From Deltaproteobacteria bacterium (lineage in GTDB: Bacteria > Desulfobacterota > Syntrophia > Syntrophales > UBA2210): a stretch of 64,000 nt of DNA. The stretch lies in assembly GCA_016933965.1 (NCBI GenBank), contig JAFGTS010000003.1:34021-98020 (forward strand). The letters run 5' to 3'. This document shows, piece by piece, positions 45,401 through 53,431 of the stretch. How positions within the stretch are numbered: position 1 is the first letter of the stretch; every line of letters starts with the position of its first letter. The notes beneath the pieces were generated by a model. It made no database searches and was not told the origin of the DNA. It saw nothing but the letters and a program-made list of their open reading frames with translations. Made by a program: the position numbers and the translations under genes.

Positions 45401-48400
45401 CGCGGATTTTTATAATTCCCGTGTTCGGAAGGTGGATACATCCGGCACCATAACCACCGTTGCCGGTACAGGTCAGTTCGGCTACAGCGGTGACGGAGGG
45501 GCCGCCACTGAAGCTGAACTTAATTTCCCACGCGGTGTTGCAGTGGATTCATCGGGCAATTTATTGATCACCGATGAAGCCAATCACTGCGTGCGCAGGG
45601 TGGATACATCAGGAATTATAACTACCATTGCCGGAACAGGAAAATCCGGCTACAGCGGTGATGGCGGCCCTGCCACCGAAGCCAGGCTTTTCTTCCCCTA
45701 TGGTATTGCTGTGGACGCTTCCGGTGGAATCCTCATTGCGGATTGGAGCTATAGTGCGAGCTGCATTCGCAGGGTGGATACGACAGGCATCATAACCACC
45801 ATTGCCGGGACAGGCGAGTCCGGTTACAGTGGTGATGGCGGCCCTGCCACTGAAGCCAGACTTTTCTTTCCCTATGGTGTTGCTGTGAACACTTTGGGTG
45901 GAATCCTCATCGCGGATTCCCACAACCACCGCATCCGCAAGATGGGTATTCCTGTATCATTCAACCACTATGCGGCCGACAGTGACATAGTATTTGTCGA
46001 CATCAACGGTTGTGCCTACATAATGTCCCCCTCTGGATATCATAAACGCACCATTGACACCGCAACCGGTGTTACCCTTCTTGAATTCGGGTACGATGAC
46101 GACAATAATCTCGTTTCCATAATAGACCGTTTCGGTGCCATCACGGTGATTCAACAGAGCGGTGGTAAGCCTGGTGCCATCATCTCGCCTGACGGCCTGA
46201 CGACCATCCTTACCATCGACGGCACCGATCATCTCACGCGGATCACCTATCCCGATGGGACCTCGTACGATTTCGAATATACCACTGAGGGGCTCCTGAC
46301 CGCCAAAACGGAACCGGAAGGGAACCGCTATGAGCATGTCTTCGACGAGCGGGGACGGCTCACCGATGCCACGGACGAGGAAGGCGGCCACTGGAGCTAC
46401 GAGAGATTCTCTTCTCCGAAGGGCGATATCGAAACGACTGTCGTTACGGGAGAAGGCAATCTTACCACCTATCTCGATCATACATTTTCCACGGGCAGGT
46501 ATACCTCGACCATTAGTGATCCCACAGGGGGTATCACCCTCTATGAAAGCTTCGCTGATGGCTTCTTTGTTACCAAATCACTCCCCTGCGGCATGACCCT
46601 TGAATTTCAATACGGTGTCGATCCTGAATACCAACTCAAATACATAAAGGAGCTGTGGGAGTGTACGCCGTCCTTCCTCGAACGGCAGACGCTCACGAAC
46701 AGGACCTACGAGGATACGGACTCGGACAACATTCCCGATCTCATCACCGAAGCGGTGACGTTCAACGGCAGGACCACGATCTGCGAGAACGATGTTCTTA
46801 ACGCACGGAAGACGATCACCTCTCCCGAAGGACGGACGGTGACCGCCCTGTATGATCCGGCCACCCTTCTGACCACGAGCATAACCGTTCCGGGTCTCTT
46901 CGACAGAACCTGCGAATACGATGCCCGGGGAAGGGTGACGTCCATCACTATCCACAACAGGACGACCGAACTTACTTATGATATCCGGGGATTTCTTGCC
47001 TCCGTCACCGATCCCGGGAATCACACCATCACCTATTCCCATGATCCCCTGGGCCGCGTCACGGGCATCAGCCGCCCCGACGGGGGGTCCCTCGGGTTCA
47101 TCTACGATCAGAACGGGAATGTGGAAGTGCTGATAACCCCGTCGAACGATGACCATGTGTTCGGCCACAACAGTGTCAACAGGAAGGATTTCTATCAGAC
47201 GCCCATAAGCGGGAGTTACCGTTACGTCTATGACAAGGACAGGCGCCTGACGCAGACACACTTTCCTTCAGGTGCACAGATCACGAACATCTACGACAAG
47301 ACCAGGCTGATACGGGTGGAAACCCCGGAAGGGAATATCGATCTCTCCTATCTGTGCGGTACGAAGGTGGATTCGATCACCAACGGGACCGACACCATTA
47401 CTTACGGCTATGACGGCAGGCTCGTCACCACCGAGACCATGACGGGGATCCTGAATGAAACCCTTTCATACACCTACAACAATGATTTCGCTCCGATCAC
47501 GTTCGCGTTCGCAGGCGGGGCCAGGGATTATAACTACGACAACGACGGTCTCCTGACCGGGGCGGGTGCATTCACCATCACCAGGAATGCCGGGAACGGC
47601 CTGCCTGAAGGTGTTACCGGAGGAACATTCGCTCTGGACCGCGCTTTCAATGGCTATGGCGAGGTGGACGGTGAAGACGTCACCATACATGACGGCATCA
47701 TCGCTTCATGGGGCCTGACCCGTGATGACAACGGCAGGATAACCGCCAGGACGGAAACGGCAGGAGGGATCACCTCCGGCAATACATACACCTATGATTC
47801 CACGGGCAGGCTCCTGATGGTGACACGGGACGGAACCCTGGTGGAAGAGTATCGATACGACCCCAACGGGACCCGTATCTACGAGATGAACACCCGCCGG
47901 GGGATTGCGGAGAGGGGTTTCACCTATTCCGATGAAGAGCACCTCCTGACTGCGGGGACAGCGACATATCGGTACACCCTTGACGGATTCCTGATGACAA
48001 AGACTGAAGGAGCAGAGGAAACCCGTTACGACTACTCATCGAGGGGAGACCTGCTGGGCGTTATTCTGCCAGACGGTACGGCCATCGATTATCTCCATGA
48101 CCCCCTGGGGAGGAGAATAGCGAAGAAGGTCAACGGCACCATCACAGAGAAATACCTCTGGCACGGCCTGACACGACTCCTTGCCGTTTATGACGGCAAC
48201 AACGATCTCAGGATGAGGTTCGAATATGCCGACAGCCCTATGCCCTCTGCCATGAACAGAGGGGGAAACACCTATTACCTGATCTATGACCAGGTCGGGT
48301 CATTGAAGATTGTCGCCGATGCCTCGGGTACCGTGATAAAAGCGATCGACTACGATTCCTTCGGCAACATCATCAGCGACTCGAACCCGGCGTTTGAGAT

Positions 48401-48941
48401 ACCCTTCGGCTTTGCCGGTGGACTGCATGACCGGGATACGAAACTGGTCAGGTTCGGTTACCGGGATTATGACCCCGACACCGGCCGCTGGACTACCAAG
48501 GACCCGATCCTCTTCGCCGGCGGTGATACAGATCTGTATGGGTATTGTCTGAATGATCCGGTCAATGCGTTGGATCCGGAGGGATTGTGGGGGGTTAGGA
48601 TTGGCGGGTCACTTATGGGGGCTGATATTTCAACAATGATTTATGATTCTAACAAAGGTTGGTTTCCGAGCACTAAGCCTGATACAGGAGTTTCGACAAC
48701 AGCTTTTGGTGGAGGTGTTCATATTACCTTTGATGATCCTTGTGGTTTATCGAGCTACAATGATAGTGATTTGATGGTGAGCTGTGGACTAGGTAAATAT
48801 TTAGGATTTTCTTATAGCCCTGATTTTGCACACAAAAGCATTAACCTAGGATTAAGCTTAGGACTTCCTACATCGTTTAGTACTTCCTGCGAGAATTTTG
48901 CTACTAGTGTTGGTAAGGGGATTGAAAAAGCATTTCATTAA
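42477..48941 (+). CDS. Secreted RHS/YD-repeat polymorphic toxin-like protein with NHL propeller
   Basis: 2154 residues with a Sec signal peptide (1-24, cleavage after AFGA) and GGGGGAG ahead of the ATG. Order of parts: two Ig-like domains (about 130-285), a carboxypeptidase-regulatory-like and beta-rich region (300-720), six NHL repeats (about 828-1158), a long block of YD/RHS repeats (about 1190-1990), and the RHS core RDYDPDTGRWTTKDP ... NDPVNALDPEGL (ends 2037). The last 117 residues form a variable tip with no recognised domain and lower GC than the rest. RHS shells enclose a C-terminal toxin that is released by cleavage near the core. The tip change, followed by small membrane-protein genes, fits a contact-dependent or secreted toxin. 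No catalytic motif is seen in the tip. Confidence 0.85.
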   Translation: MKKIISVISVIVILLPLAGGAFGAETVIFGPKPYSCKRPMVFFRDSFAAVPGPGTLIIRNGSGNGDQVLLAFIKLNGTRVAPFILPQGETMIPVVLKEDNTLSLHLVGARGSFLTITITRDIGPPAVSIAADPPSIEKGASSTLTWTATNADHCILEPGLGTVAPSGSCDISPADTTTFIITAVGPGGRASASVTVEVTSPAADPPGVELTSSNSVIMLGEPVTLTWTSVRELNAYMDNGIGPVPVNGFIIVTPEHTTTYTLTVSGNAGSTSVGTTIEVHAMPEPAPEGSYQEHYEELIPADVTVPRYDARRFAVITGFVRSPDELPIRDVAITIHDHPEYGTARTNEEGRFSLPVEGGGTLNVEYRGEGLIPTQRSCTVPWNDIAVVETVTMIAEDVLSTTVTFDNDPATVTVHESMPTADEFGKRSCSLVFTGDNRAILVGEDGKDAHELPAITVRATEFSTEGSMPAKLPPTSAYTYCVELSVDGAARVRFEKPVITWVDNFIGFDVGEIVPVGYYDRDRGVWVPSDNGIVVKLLDTDADGVVDALDADGDGDPDDFNNSGSYNDEVTGLQDPGRYLPDATFWRVPVTHFSPWDCNWPSGPPPDAIPPNPEGVPNVDEKKTDKRDCTSVISSSVEERSRVFHEDIPIPGTDMTLHYASSRVKGYMTEITVPVSGETIPASLKRIEVTLTIAGRTYTQTVEPLPMQSVTFEWDGLDYRGTPVNRSIQARMETGFVYDRYYFASNRELEQAFGQAGAELLSVIARMEETLWKTDTLIIQGFDGFTGTIAEGWTVSSHHRMDPERPYIIHKGDGGICIHKASIIETEAGTGVAGYSGDGNPAAEARLGVPHGIAMDASGNLYIADESYSCVRRVDMAGMITTVAGTGELGYSGDGGPATEAKLGFLGGIAVDMSGSLYIADWDNNCIRKIDTSGIITTVAGTGESGYSGDGGPATEARLNFPDGIAVDQSGNLYIADFYNSRVRKVDTSGTITTVAGTGQFGYSGDGGAATEAELNFPRGVAVDSSGNLLITDEANHCVRRVDTSGIITTIAGTGKSGYSGDGGPATEARLFFPYGIAVDASGGILIADWSYSASCIRRVDTTGIITTIAGTGESGYSGDGGPATEARLFFPYGVAVNTLGGILIADSHNHRIRKMGIPVSFNHYAADSDIVFVDINGCAYIMSPSGYHKRTIDTATGVTLLEFGYDDDNNLVSIIDRFGAITVIQQSGGKPGAIISPDGLTTILTIDGTDHLTRITYPDGTSYDFEYTTEGLLTAKTEPEGNRYEHVFDERGRLTDATDEEGGHWSYERFSSPKGDIETTVVTGEGNLTTYLDHTFSTGRYTSTISDPTGGITLYESFADGFFVTKSLPCGMTLEFQYGVDPEYQLKYIKELWECTPSFLERQTLTNRTYEDTDSDNIPDLITEAVTFNGRTTICENDVLNARKTITSPEGRTVTALYDPATLLTTSITVPGLFDRTCEYDARGRVTSITIHNRTTELTYDIRGFLASVTDPGNHTITYSHDPLGRVTGISRPDGGSLGFIYDQNGNVEVLITPSNDDHVFGHNSVNRKDFYQTPISGSYRYVYDKDRRLTQTHFPSGAQITNIYDKTRLIRVETPEGNIDLSYLCGTKVDSITNGTDTITYGYDGRLVTTETMTGILNETLSYTYNNDFAPITFAFAGGARDYNYDNDGLLTGAGAFTITRNAGNGLPEGVTGGTFALDRAFNGYGEVDGEDVTIHDGIIASWGLTRDDNGRITARTETAGGITSGNTYTYDSTGRLLMVTRDGTLVEEYRYDPNGTRIYEMNTRRGIAERGFTYSDEEHLLTAGTATYRYTLDGFLMTKTEGAEETRYDYSSRGDLLGVILPDGTAIDYLHDPLGRRIAKKVNGTITEKYLWHGLTRLLAVYDGNNDLRMRFEYADSPMPSAMNRGGNTYYLIYDQVGSLKIVADASGTVIKAIDYDSFGNIISDSNPAFEIPFGFAGGLHDRDTKLVRFGYRDYDPDTGRWTTKDPILFAGGDTDLYGYCLNDPVNALDPEGLWGVRIGGSLMGADISTMIYDSNKGWFPSTKPDTGVSTTAFGGGVHITFDDPCGLSSYNDSDLMVSCGLGKYLGFSYSPDFAHKSINLGLSLGLPTSFSTSCENFATSVGKGIEKAFH
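44958..45948 (+). repeat. Six 168-bp repeats encoding NHL units
   Basis: Inside the RHS gene, six units of about 56 codons repeat the pattern TVAGTG-x-x-GYSGDGGPATEA and GIAVD-x-SGNLYIAD. The DNA is similar enough (GGCTACAGCGGTGACGGCGG) that slippage or recombination between units could change copy number. One unit carries a short insertion (WSYSASCIRR). Confidence 0.9.
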
Positions 48942-48962
48942 AATATTGATGGAGATAATCGA

Positions 48963-49181
48963 TTGCATTTATATGAAATATTTTTTTGGTCAGGATTAGT
49001 ATTATTGATAACATGCTGCTGTTGCTTTGCCTTGGTAGGCTTAAGAAACAGTGTGTTTGGAGGCTCTTACTGTTCACTCAATACTAAACTCAGGCCTTTT
49101 GATATAAAATTGTCGAAACTTGGCGGCGTTTTATTTGTTATTAGTGTGATGCTTTTTTTAATAGGATTTGTATTACAGTAA
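48963..49181 (+). CDS. Small two-span membrane protein, candidate immunity protein
   Basis: 72 residues from TTG 48963, eight bases after GGAG; no in-frame ATG is available. Two hydrophobic segments (about 9-27 and 53-71) flank a short polar loop, with four consecutive cysteines (TCCCCF) in the first span. It begins 21 bp after the RHS stop codon and is much more AT-rich than the RHS body, as is the RHS tip. A cognate immunity role is inferred from position only. It is directly followed by the AATTCCGGGG motif. Confidence 0.6.
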   Translation: MHLYEIFFWSGLVLLITCCCCFALVGLRNSVFGGSYCSLNTKLRPFDIKLSKLGGVLFVISVMLFLIGFVLQ

Positions 49182-49183
49182 GT

Positions 49184-49288
49184 AAGTCGCGAATTCCGGG
49201 GAATTTCCACAGACAATCAGGATTCTCTTCATCTTGGAGATTTAACACCGTTGGTGCTGCTGGCTTTGAGATTGGATTAAGTGGGTAA
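49184..49288 (+). pseudogene. Orphan C-terminal tip fragment (no start codon)
   Basis: A frame without a start, closed by TAA at 49286-49288, encodes a peptide ending RFNTVGAAGFEIGLSG. The Gly/Ser-rich, beta-like ending resembles a displaced RHS toxin tail. Such headless tips downstream of an RHS gene are known from orphan cassettes in polymorphic toxin loci. It lies right after copy 2 of the AATTCCGGGG motif. Confidence 0.4.
49191..49206 (+). repeat. AATTCCGGGG motif, copy 2
   Basis: GAATTCCGGGGAATTT shares the first ten bases of the dispersed motif and lies 10 bp after the 72-residue gene. It is also the left edge of the orphan tip fragment. Confidence 0.5.
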
Positions 49289-49290
49289 AA

Positions 49291-49638
49291 ATGAATATGG
49301 CAATTATTTTCAAAAAGATGATTTGGATAACGGCCATATCATTATTATTAGCATTAATAGGGAATACAATATTCTATTTTTGGCTATCTTCATCTGTTGC
49401 TTTTAAGGAGCTTGAGAAAATTATTTGTTCTCAAAAACAATTTAAAATGAATGCTGTCGATAATTATGGAAAGCAGAAAATAAAATTAGATTATTTCAGT
49501 GTAAATAAATTTTCGTGGTCAGGAGATAAATCTAATTTGAGTTTTACTGTCACTATAGGGTCTCATCGACATAGAGTTCAAATGGTAAAAGCTAAAAACC
49601 AAAATTGGGAAGTTTCTAAACTCGACGAAATAAAATAA
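49291..49638 (+). CDS. Small membrane-anchored protein, candidate orphan immunity protein
   Basis: 115 residues from ATG 49291. One transmembrane segment (about 10-33) is followed by a soluble domain with alternating strands (KLDYFSVNKFSWSGDKSNLS, FTVTIGSHRHRVQMV). No family is recognised. It lies immediately after the orphan tip fragment, so it may be the immunity partner of that displaced tip. The ribosome-binding site is poor and AT content is high. The motif copy at 49646 follows its stop codon. Confidence 0.55.
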   Translation: MNMAIIFKKMIWITAISLLLALIGNTIFYFWLSSSVAFKELEKIICSQKQFKMNAVDNYGKQKIKLDYFSVNKFSWSGDKSNLSFTVTIGSHRHRVQMVKAKNQNWEVSKLDEIK

Positions 49639-49645
49639 GGAAACC

Positions 49646-49676
49646 GAATTCCGGAGTATTGATGTCCCCGGAATTC
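49646..49676 (-). repeat. AATTCCGGGGACATCAATACT motif, copy 3, with inverted ends
   Basis: On the minus strand the stretch reads GAATTCCGGGGACATCAATA followed by CTCCGGAATTC, so GAATTCCGG arms at both ends (49646-49654 and 49668-49676) form a 9-bp inverted repeat. It matches the copy at 504 and lies between two immunity-like genes. Confidence 0.7.
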
Positions 49677-49693
49677 CTGAAATTGGTAACAAA

Positions 49694-49942
49694 ATGGAAA
49701 TCCTTACTCAAAAACTTATTCCCGGCATCATTGCTTTATTATGTGGGTTTGTTTTTATATTGGGTCGTAGAGGAATTAAACAAAAGATAACAAATTCTCA
49801 TGAAAAATTCTGGAAGCGAACACTTAAACTCCAAGGTGAAATTGGTAGGTTTGGGGAGTTATTCTTACAAGTCATTATTCTTTGTTTGGGACTTTCCTTT
49901 TTATTGGTTGGTCTTTTTCTCATATATCAATTTATCAGCTAA
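49694..49942 (+). CDS. Small two-span membrane protein, candidate immunity protein
   Basis: 82 residues with two hydrophobic segments (about 9-24 and 57-80) and a basic central loop (GRRGIKQKITNSHEKFWKR). The topology resembles the 72-residue protein behind the RHS gene, but the sequences are not obviously alike. No family is recognised. It is AT-rich and flanked on both sides by motif copies at 49646 and 49969. A third immunity-like cassette is inferred. Confidence 0.5.
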   Translation: MEILTQKLIPGIIALLCGFVFILGRRGIKQKITNSHEKFWKRTLKLQGEIGRFGELFLQVIILCLGLSFLLVGLFLIYQFIS

Positions 49943-49968
49943 GGGATCTAATTCCAGAATTGGCAGCT

Positions 49969-49993
49969 CAAATTCCGGGGACATCAATGAAAA
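49969..49993 (+). repeat. AATTCCGGGGACATCAATGA motif, copy 4
   Basis: AAATTCCGGGGACATCAATG is nearly the same as the copy at 504 and the reverse complement of the copy at 49646. It closes the AT-rich block. The rest of the gap to 50085 has nothing recognised beyond the end of the porin-like gene. Confidence 0.7.
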
Positions 49994-50085
49994 TAAGGTT
50001 GTCGGCCGACAATGAAGCGGAAAGAGATTGACACATCCGATTCCTCTTCCCTATAGTGACGGCAGTCGGAACCCCGCTGGTACGT

Positions 50086-51468
50086 TCAGAAGTAGAGCTT
50101 GTACTCCATGAAAAAGACATTCGGATCGGTTCCGAACTCGCTTTCCACCTCGGATATTTCCAGTACCGGTGCGGTTCCCAGGGTGACCCGCCGGCTGGAT
50201 GGTCGTTTTCCGAAGCCGAGGATGCACCCTGCCACCAATTCCGACTCGTTGGCGACCGAATAGGTAATGGTCGGTGAGAGCAGAGCGGACCTGTCGGAAA
50301 AGGAATATATCCATACCGCCTGCCCCTCGAGCAGGGGATGAAATTCATAGGACAGCTGCAGGCCTCCGAGGTGCTTGCCCAGGCTGAGCGTTTCTCCCAT
50401 GTATCGGCGCAGGTAAGCCTCATTGAGGTTGTCGCTCTGTCCCTGTGAGTTATAGAGATATTCAAGGTTGACATACAGGGAATTTTCGAAGCGGTGATCC
50501 GTCCCGACAACGAGCGTGACATGGTCCTCGACCAGGTCTATCTCCTTTGTGAAGCCCGAGGCGTCCGGATCGGGGAGGAGGGCCGTGCTGTCTCCCCGGG
50601 CATCCATGAACGCGACCTCGCCCCGGACTCCCATCTCAGACAACTCACCGGAAAAACCGACCCCTGCCTGGTATCCGCCGTAGACCTTTCCGGCCTGCAC
50701 GGCAATGTCCCAGTCTTTGAAGGTCGTGCCGAACCGGGCCATGAGCGCGGATCCGTACGCGTTGAGCGGGCCAGCCGCGATATCGGTCTGCCCGTGTTCA
50801 TACCCTGCTTCCATTTCTCTGCCTGCCGCGGCGACGATGGTCAGGTAGCTGAAGCTGCCGAGGGCAACGTCCGCCCGGATGGCATCCACGCCGGGTTTGT
50901 AGTCGCGGTCGAAGGCCTCCGGATCAAAGGCCAGGAACACGTCCAGGGGATTCCAGAAGTAGGCCTGTGAGAAGTTAATGGCCTGCCGGCCGAGAGTGAT
51001 GTCCAGCCGGGACAGGGAACAGGTGATGTTCAGCCTGTCCGCGTCAAGGCTGGTACGGAAATCGTCGTCCTTCGCCATGTCCCAAGCGTTCCCTGTCAGG
51101 CGGTACCGCTTCGGCAGCGAAGAAGACACTGTCGAAGAATATGATGCCAGATCTGCCCGGTCGATCGAGGTCGCGTACGCCTCTCCCACGACATGAACCT
51201 CGAAGGAAGCCTGATGGGGCAGTGACCCCGTCGACGTGAGCCGCAGGAGTGCCTGGGATGATCCGTCATAGTTATTGTCCCGGCCGAACAGGAGGGGATC
51301 GTCGTAATTTCTTATCCCGCAACCGATGGCCCTGATGCTGCCGCCGAGGTCGATGCTGGAATGTGTTCCCTGCACCGACCAGAGGGCCCCCGCAGGGCAG
51401 GGTACAAGAATGGTGGAAAGGACAGAGGCCATGAAAAGGACAAGCAGATGTGCGCGTGACCTGATCAT
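50086..51468 (-). CDS. Outer-membrane beta-barrel protein of an ABC/LolA-like operon
   Basis: 460 residues with a signal peptide (about 1-29, cleavage after PAGA). Alternating amphipathic strands run the length of the mature protein, which ends in FFMEYKLYF, a terminal aromatic typical of BAM-assembled barrels. It resembles DUF1302-like or porin-like barrels in overall look, but I do not assign a family. Its start overlaps the ATPase gene stop by four bases, so it belongs to the operon of an FtsX-type ABC exporter and a LolA-like protein. It may be the outer-membrane acceptor or exit route for their cargo. Confidence 0.7.
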   Translation of the reverse strand: MIRSRAHLLVLFMASVLSTILVPCPAGALWSVQGTHSSIDLGGSIRAIGCGIRNYDDPLLFGRDNNYDGSSQALLRLTSTGSLPHQASFEVHVVGEAYATSIDRADLASYSSTVSSSLPKRYRLTGNAWDMAKDDDFRTSLDADRLNITCSLSRLDITLGRQAINFSQAYFWNPLDVFLAFDPEAFDRDYKPGVDAIRADVALGSFSYLTIVAAAGREMEAGYEHGQTDIAAGPLNAYGSALMARFGTTFKDWDIAVQAGKVYGGYQAGVGFSGELSEMGVRGEVAFMDARGDSTALLPDPDASGFTKEIDLVEDHVTLVVGTDHRFENSLYVNLEYLYNSQGQSDNLNEAYLRRYMGETLSLGKHLGGLQLSYEFHPLLEGQAVWIYSFSDRSALLSPTITYSVANESELVAGCILGFGKRPSSRRVTLGTAPVLEISEVESEFGTDPNVFFMEYKLYF

Positions 51469-52169
51469 GAAGAAATAACCCCCCGGTTCTCTTCATCCGA
51501 CGCGACCCGCCCGTCCTTGAGCCTGATGATCCTCCGGGCACGCTTCATGACCTCGGGATCATGGGTGGAAAAGAGAAAGGTCATCTGTTTGCGCTCATTG
51601 AGGTTCAGCATTAATTCGAGCAGAGAACCGGACATGGTCGAGTCAAGGTTGGCCGTCGGCTCGTCGGCGAGGATCAGTTCCGGTTCCGGCGCGATGGCAC
51701 GCGCGATGGCGACGCGTTGCTGCTGCCCGCCGGAAAGCTCACGGGGGAAGCGGTTTTCCAGACCATCCAGCCCAACCGTGCTGAGGATATCCATGACGAT
51801 CTTCCTGCGCCGCTTTGCCGGCACTCCCTGAAGCATCAGTATGTACTCGGCATTCTCATAGGCCGTGAGGACCGGTATCAGGTTGTATGCCTGGAATACG
51901 AAGCCGATACGGTTCAGCCTGAGCCGGCTCAGTTCCGATGAAGAGAGTTCCGCGGTATCCTTCCCCACGACCCGGACCTTTCCGGAGGTCGGGCGGTCGA
52001 GCCCGCCGATCAGGTTGAGCATGGTGCTTTTCCCGGAACCCGAGGGACCCATGACAACGGTGCATTCCCCCCGGGTGACCTGCAGGTCGACGTCATCAAG
52101 AGCGCGAACGGGCACGCCATTGTCCCGGTATTCCTTGACGACCTTTTCAAGTTTGATGAGCGCATCCAT
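51465..52169 (-). CDS. ABC transporter ATPase (LolD/MacB type)
   Basis: 234 residues. Walker A GPSGSGKSTMLNLIGGLDRP, signature LSGGQQQRVAIARAI, Walker B LILADEPTANLDS and H-loop FSTHDPEVM place it in the LolD/MacB/FtsE group. It powers the two FtsX-type permeases encoded upstream. It lies 11 bp after the second permease gene and overlaps the barrel gene by four bases. Confidence 0.95.
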   Translation of the reverse strand: MDALIKLEKVVKEYRDNGVPVRALDDVDLQVTRGECTVVMGPSGSGKSTMLNLIGGLDRPTSGKVRVVGKDTAELSSSELSRLRLNRIGFVFQAYNLIPVLTAYENAEYILMLQGVPAKRRRKIVMDILSTVGLDGLENRFPRELSGGQQQRVAIARAIAPEPELILADEPTANLDSTMSGSLLELMLNLNERKQMTFLFSTHDPEVMKRARRIIRLKDGRVASDEENRGVISS

Positions 52170-52180
52170 TGAGATTCCTC

Positions 52181-53425
52181 CTATCGGGACCTGAGCACGT
52201 CGGGCAGGCTGATCCGCGTGGATTTGTACGCGGGATACAGCCCGATGAGCACGGTCAGGACAAAGACCAGGCCCCCCAGCAGGGCAAGAAGATCGATGCC
52301 GACGTAATTATAGACCACAGGGTCTACAAGAAAGCCGCTGATGGTAAAGTCTTCCCCCAGCAGCGAGCGCATGTCGAGCCCGTGGATCCCGTAATACATA
52401 CTGATGCTTCCCCCGATGGCCAGCCCGAAACCGGTTCCAAGGAATGCCAGCATGATCGACTCGATAACGATCTGCGTCCTTAACAGCCGTGGTGATGTCC
52501 CCAGGGCGAGCAGTGTTGCAAATTCACGGTTCCTTTCAAGCACGCTCATGAGAATGGTGTTTAGAATGGTAAAGCTGAGCAGGAATATGATGATACCCTG
52601 AAAAACATAGAGGGATACCTTGTCGGCGGCGATGAACCCGGCAAGGTCCGGCATGATGTCCTGCCAGGGAAAGGCATATAATCCGGAGCCGGCGAGGTGT
52701 TCGTTGAGCTTCTCCATAGCTTCATGCTCATAATCGGGAGAGGTCAGCATCAACCCCACCTGGGTGGCTTCGTCGCTGCCGAGGTGAAAGATCCTCCGGG
52801 CCACGTCGATCGGGACCTGAGCGAGGTAGCCGTCCGCTTCTTCCATGCCGGTGGAAAAGATGCCTTTTACCCGGAGCAGTTCATTGACGAGCTCACCGGA
52901 ACTGTCGTTGCTGGTAACCACCAGCTTCATACCCGGTTCGAGGTCGAGACGATCCGCCAGGATCGAACCGATGATGACACCCCGGTCATCATCGCCCCGC
53001 AGGTATCGCCCCTGCCGGATCGCATTCACCAGGGGCGACATCTCCATTTCGACCTCCGGTTCGACACCGACAAGACCGATGCCGACGGACCCGCTTCCCG
53101 TGGCAGCCATGGCCTGACCGAGAATCAGGGCCTTGATCGCTTTGACCCCGGGGATGCCCTGTGAGAAACGGCGCACCTCGTTCACCGACGGGACGACAAG
53201 GTCGATCGAGGGAGCCTCGGCATATTTCCGGTTCTCGACCGTTACATACCCCGCGTTCATGCGGACCACGTCGTCAACGAGCTTTTTGTATATGCCTTCC
53301 TGCATGCTGATGAGAAAGATGGTGAGAGCCGTGCCCAGCGAAATGGAGCAGATGGTGATGACCGTTCTTCTCCGGTTTCTCCACAGTGAGCGCCAGGCGA
53401 GTTTTATGATCATCATATCTCTCAT
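52181..53425 (-). CDS. FtsX/MacB-type ABC permease
   Basis: 414 residues. The N-terminal LAWRSLWRNRRRTVITICSI helix, a periplasmic MacB-like domain (about 45-270) and three C-terminal membrane spans with ATLLALGTSPRLLRTQIVIE give the FtsX/LolC/LolE plan. Such permeases act mechanically on periplasmic or membrane-embedded cargo instead of forming a channel. It is 6 bp from the second permease, with which it likely forms a heterodimer. Confidence 0.92.
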   Translation of the reverse strand: MRDMMIIKLAWRSLWRNRRRTVITICSISLGTALTIFLISMQEGIYKKLVDDVVRMNAGYVTVENRKYAEAPSIDLVVPSVNEVRRFSQGIPGVKAIKALILGQAMAATGSGSVGIGLVGVEPEVEMEMSPLVNAIRQGRYLRGDDDRGVIIGSILADRLDLEPGMKLVVTSNDSSGELVNELLRVKGIFSTGMEEADGYLAQVPIDVARRIFHLGSDEATQVGLMLTSPDYEHEAMEKLNEHLAGSGLYAFPWQDIMPDLAGFIAADKVSLYVFQGIIIFLLSFTILNTILMSVLERNREFATLLALGTSPRLLRTQIVIESIMLAFLGTGFGLAIGGSISMYYGIHGLDMRSLLGEDFTISGFLVDPVVYNYVGIDLLALLGGLVFVLTVLIGLYPAYKSTRISLPDVLRSR

Positions 53426-53431
53426 ACTCCT

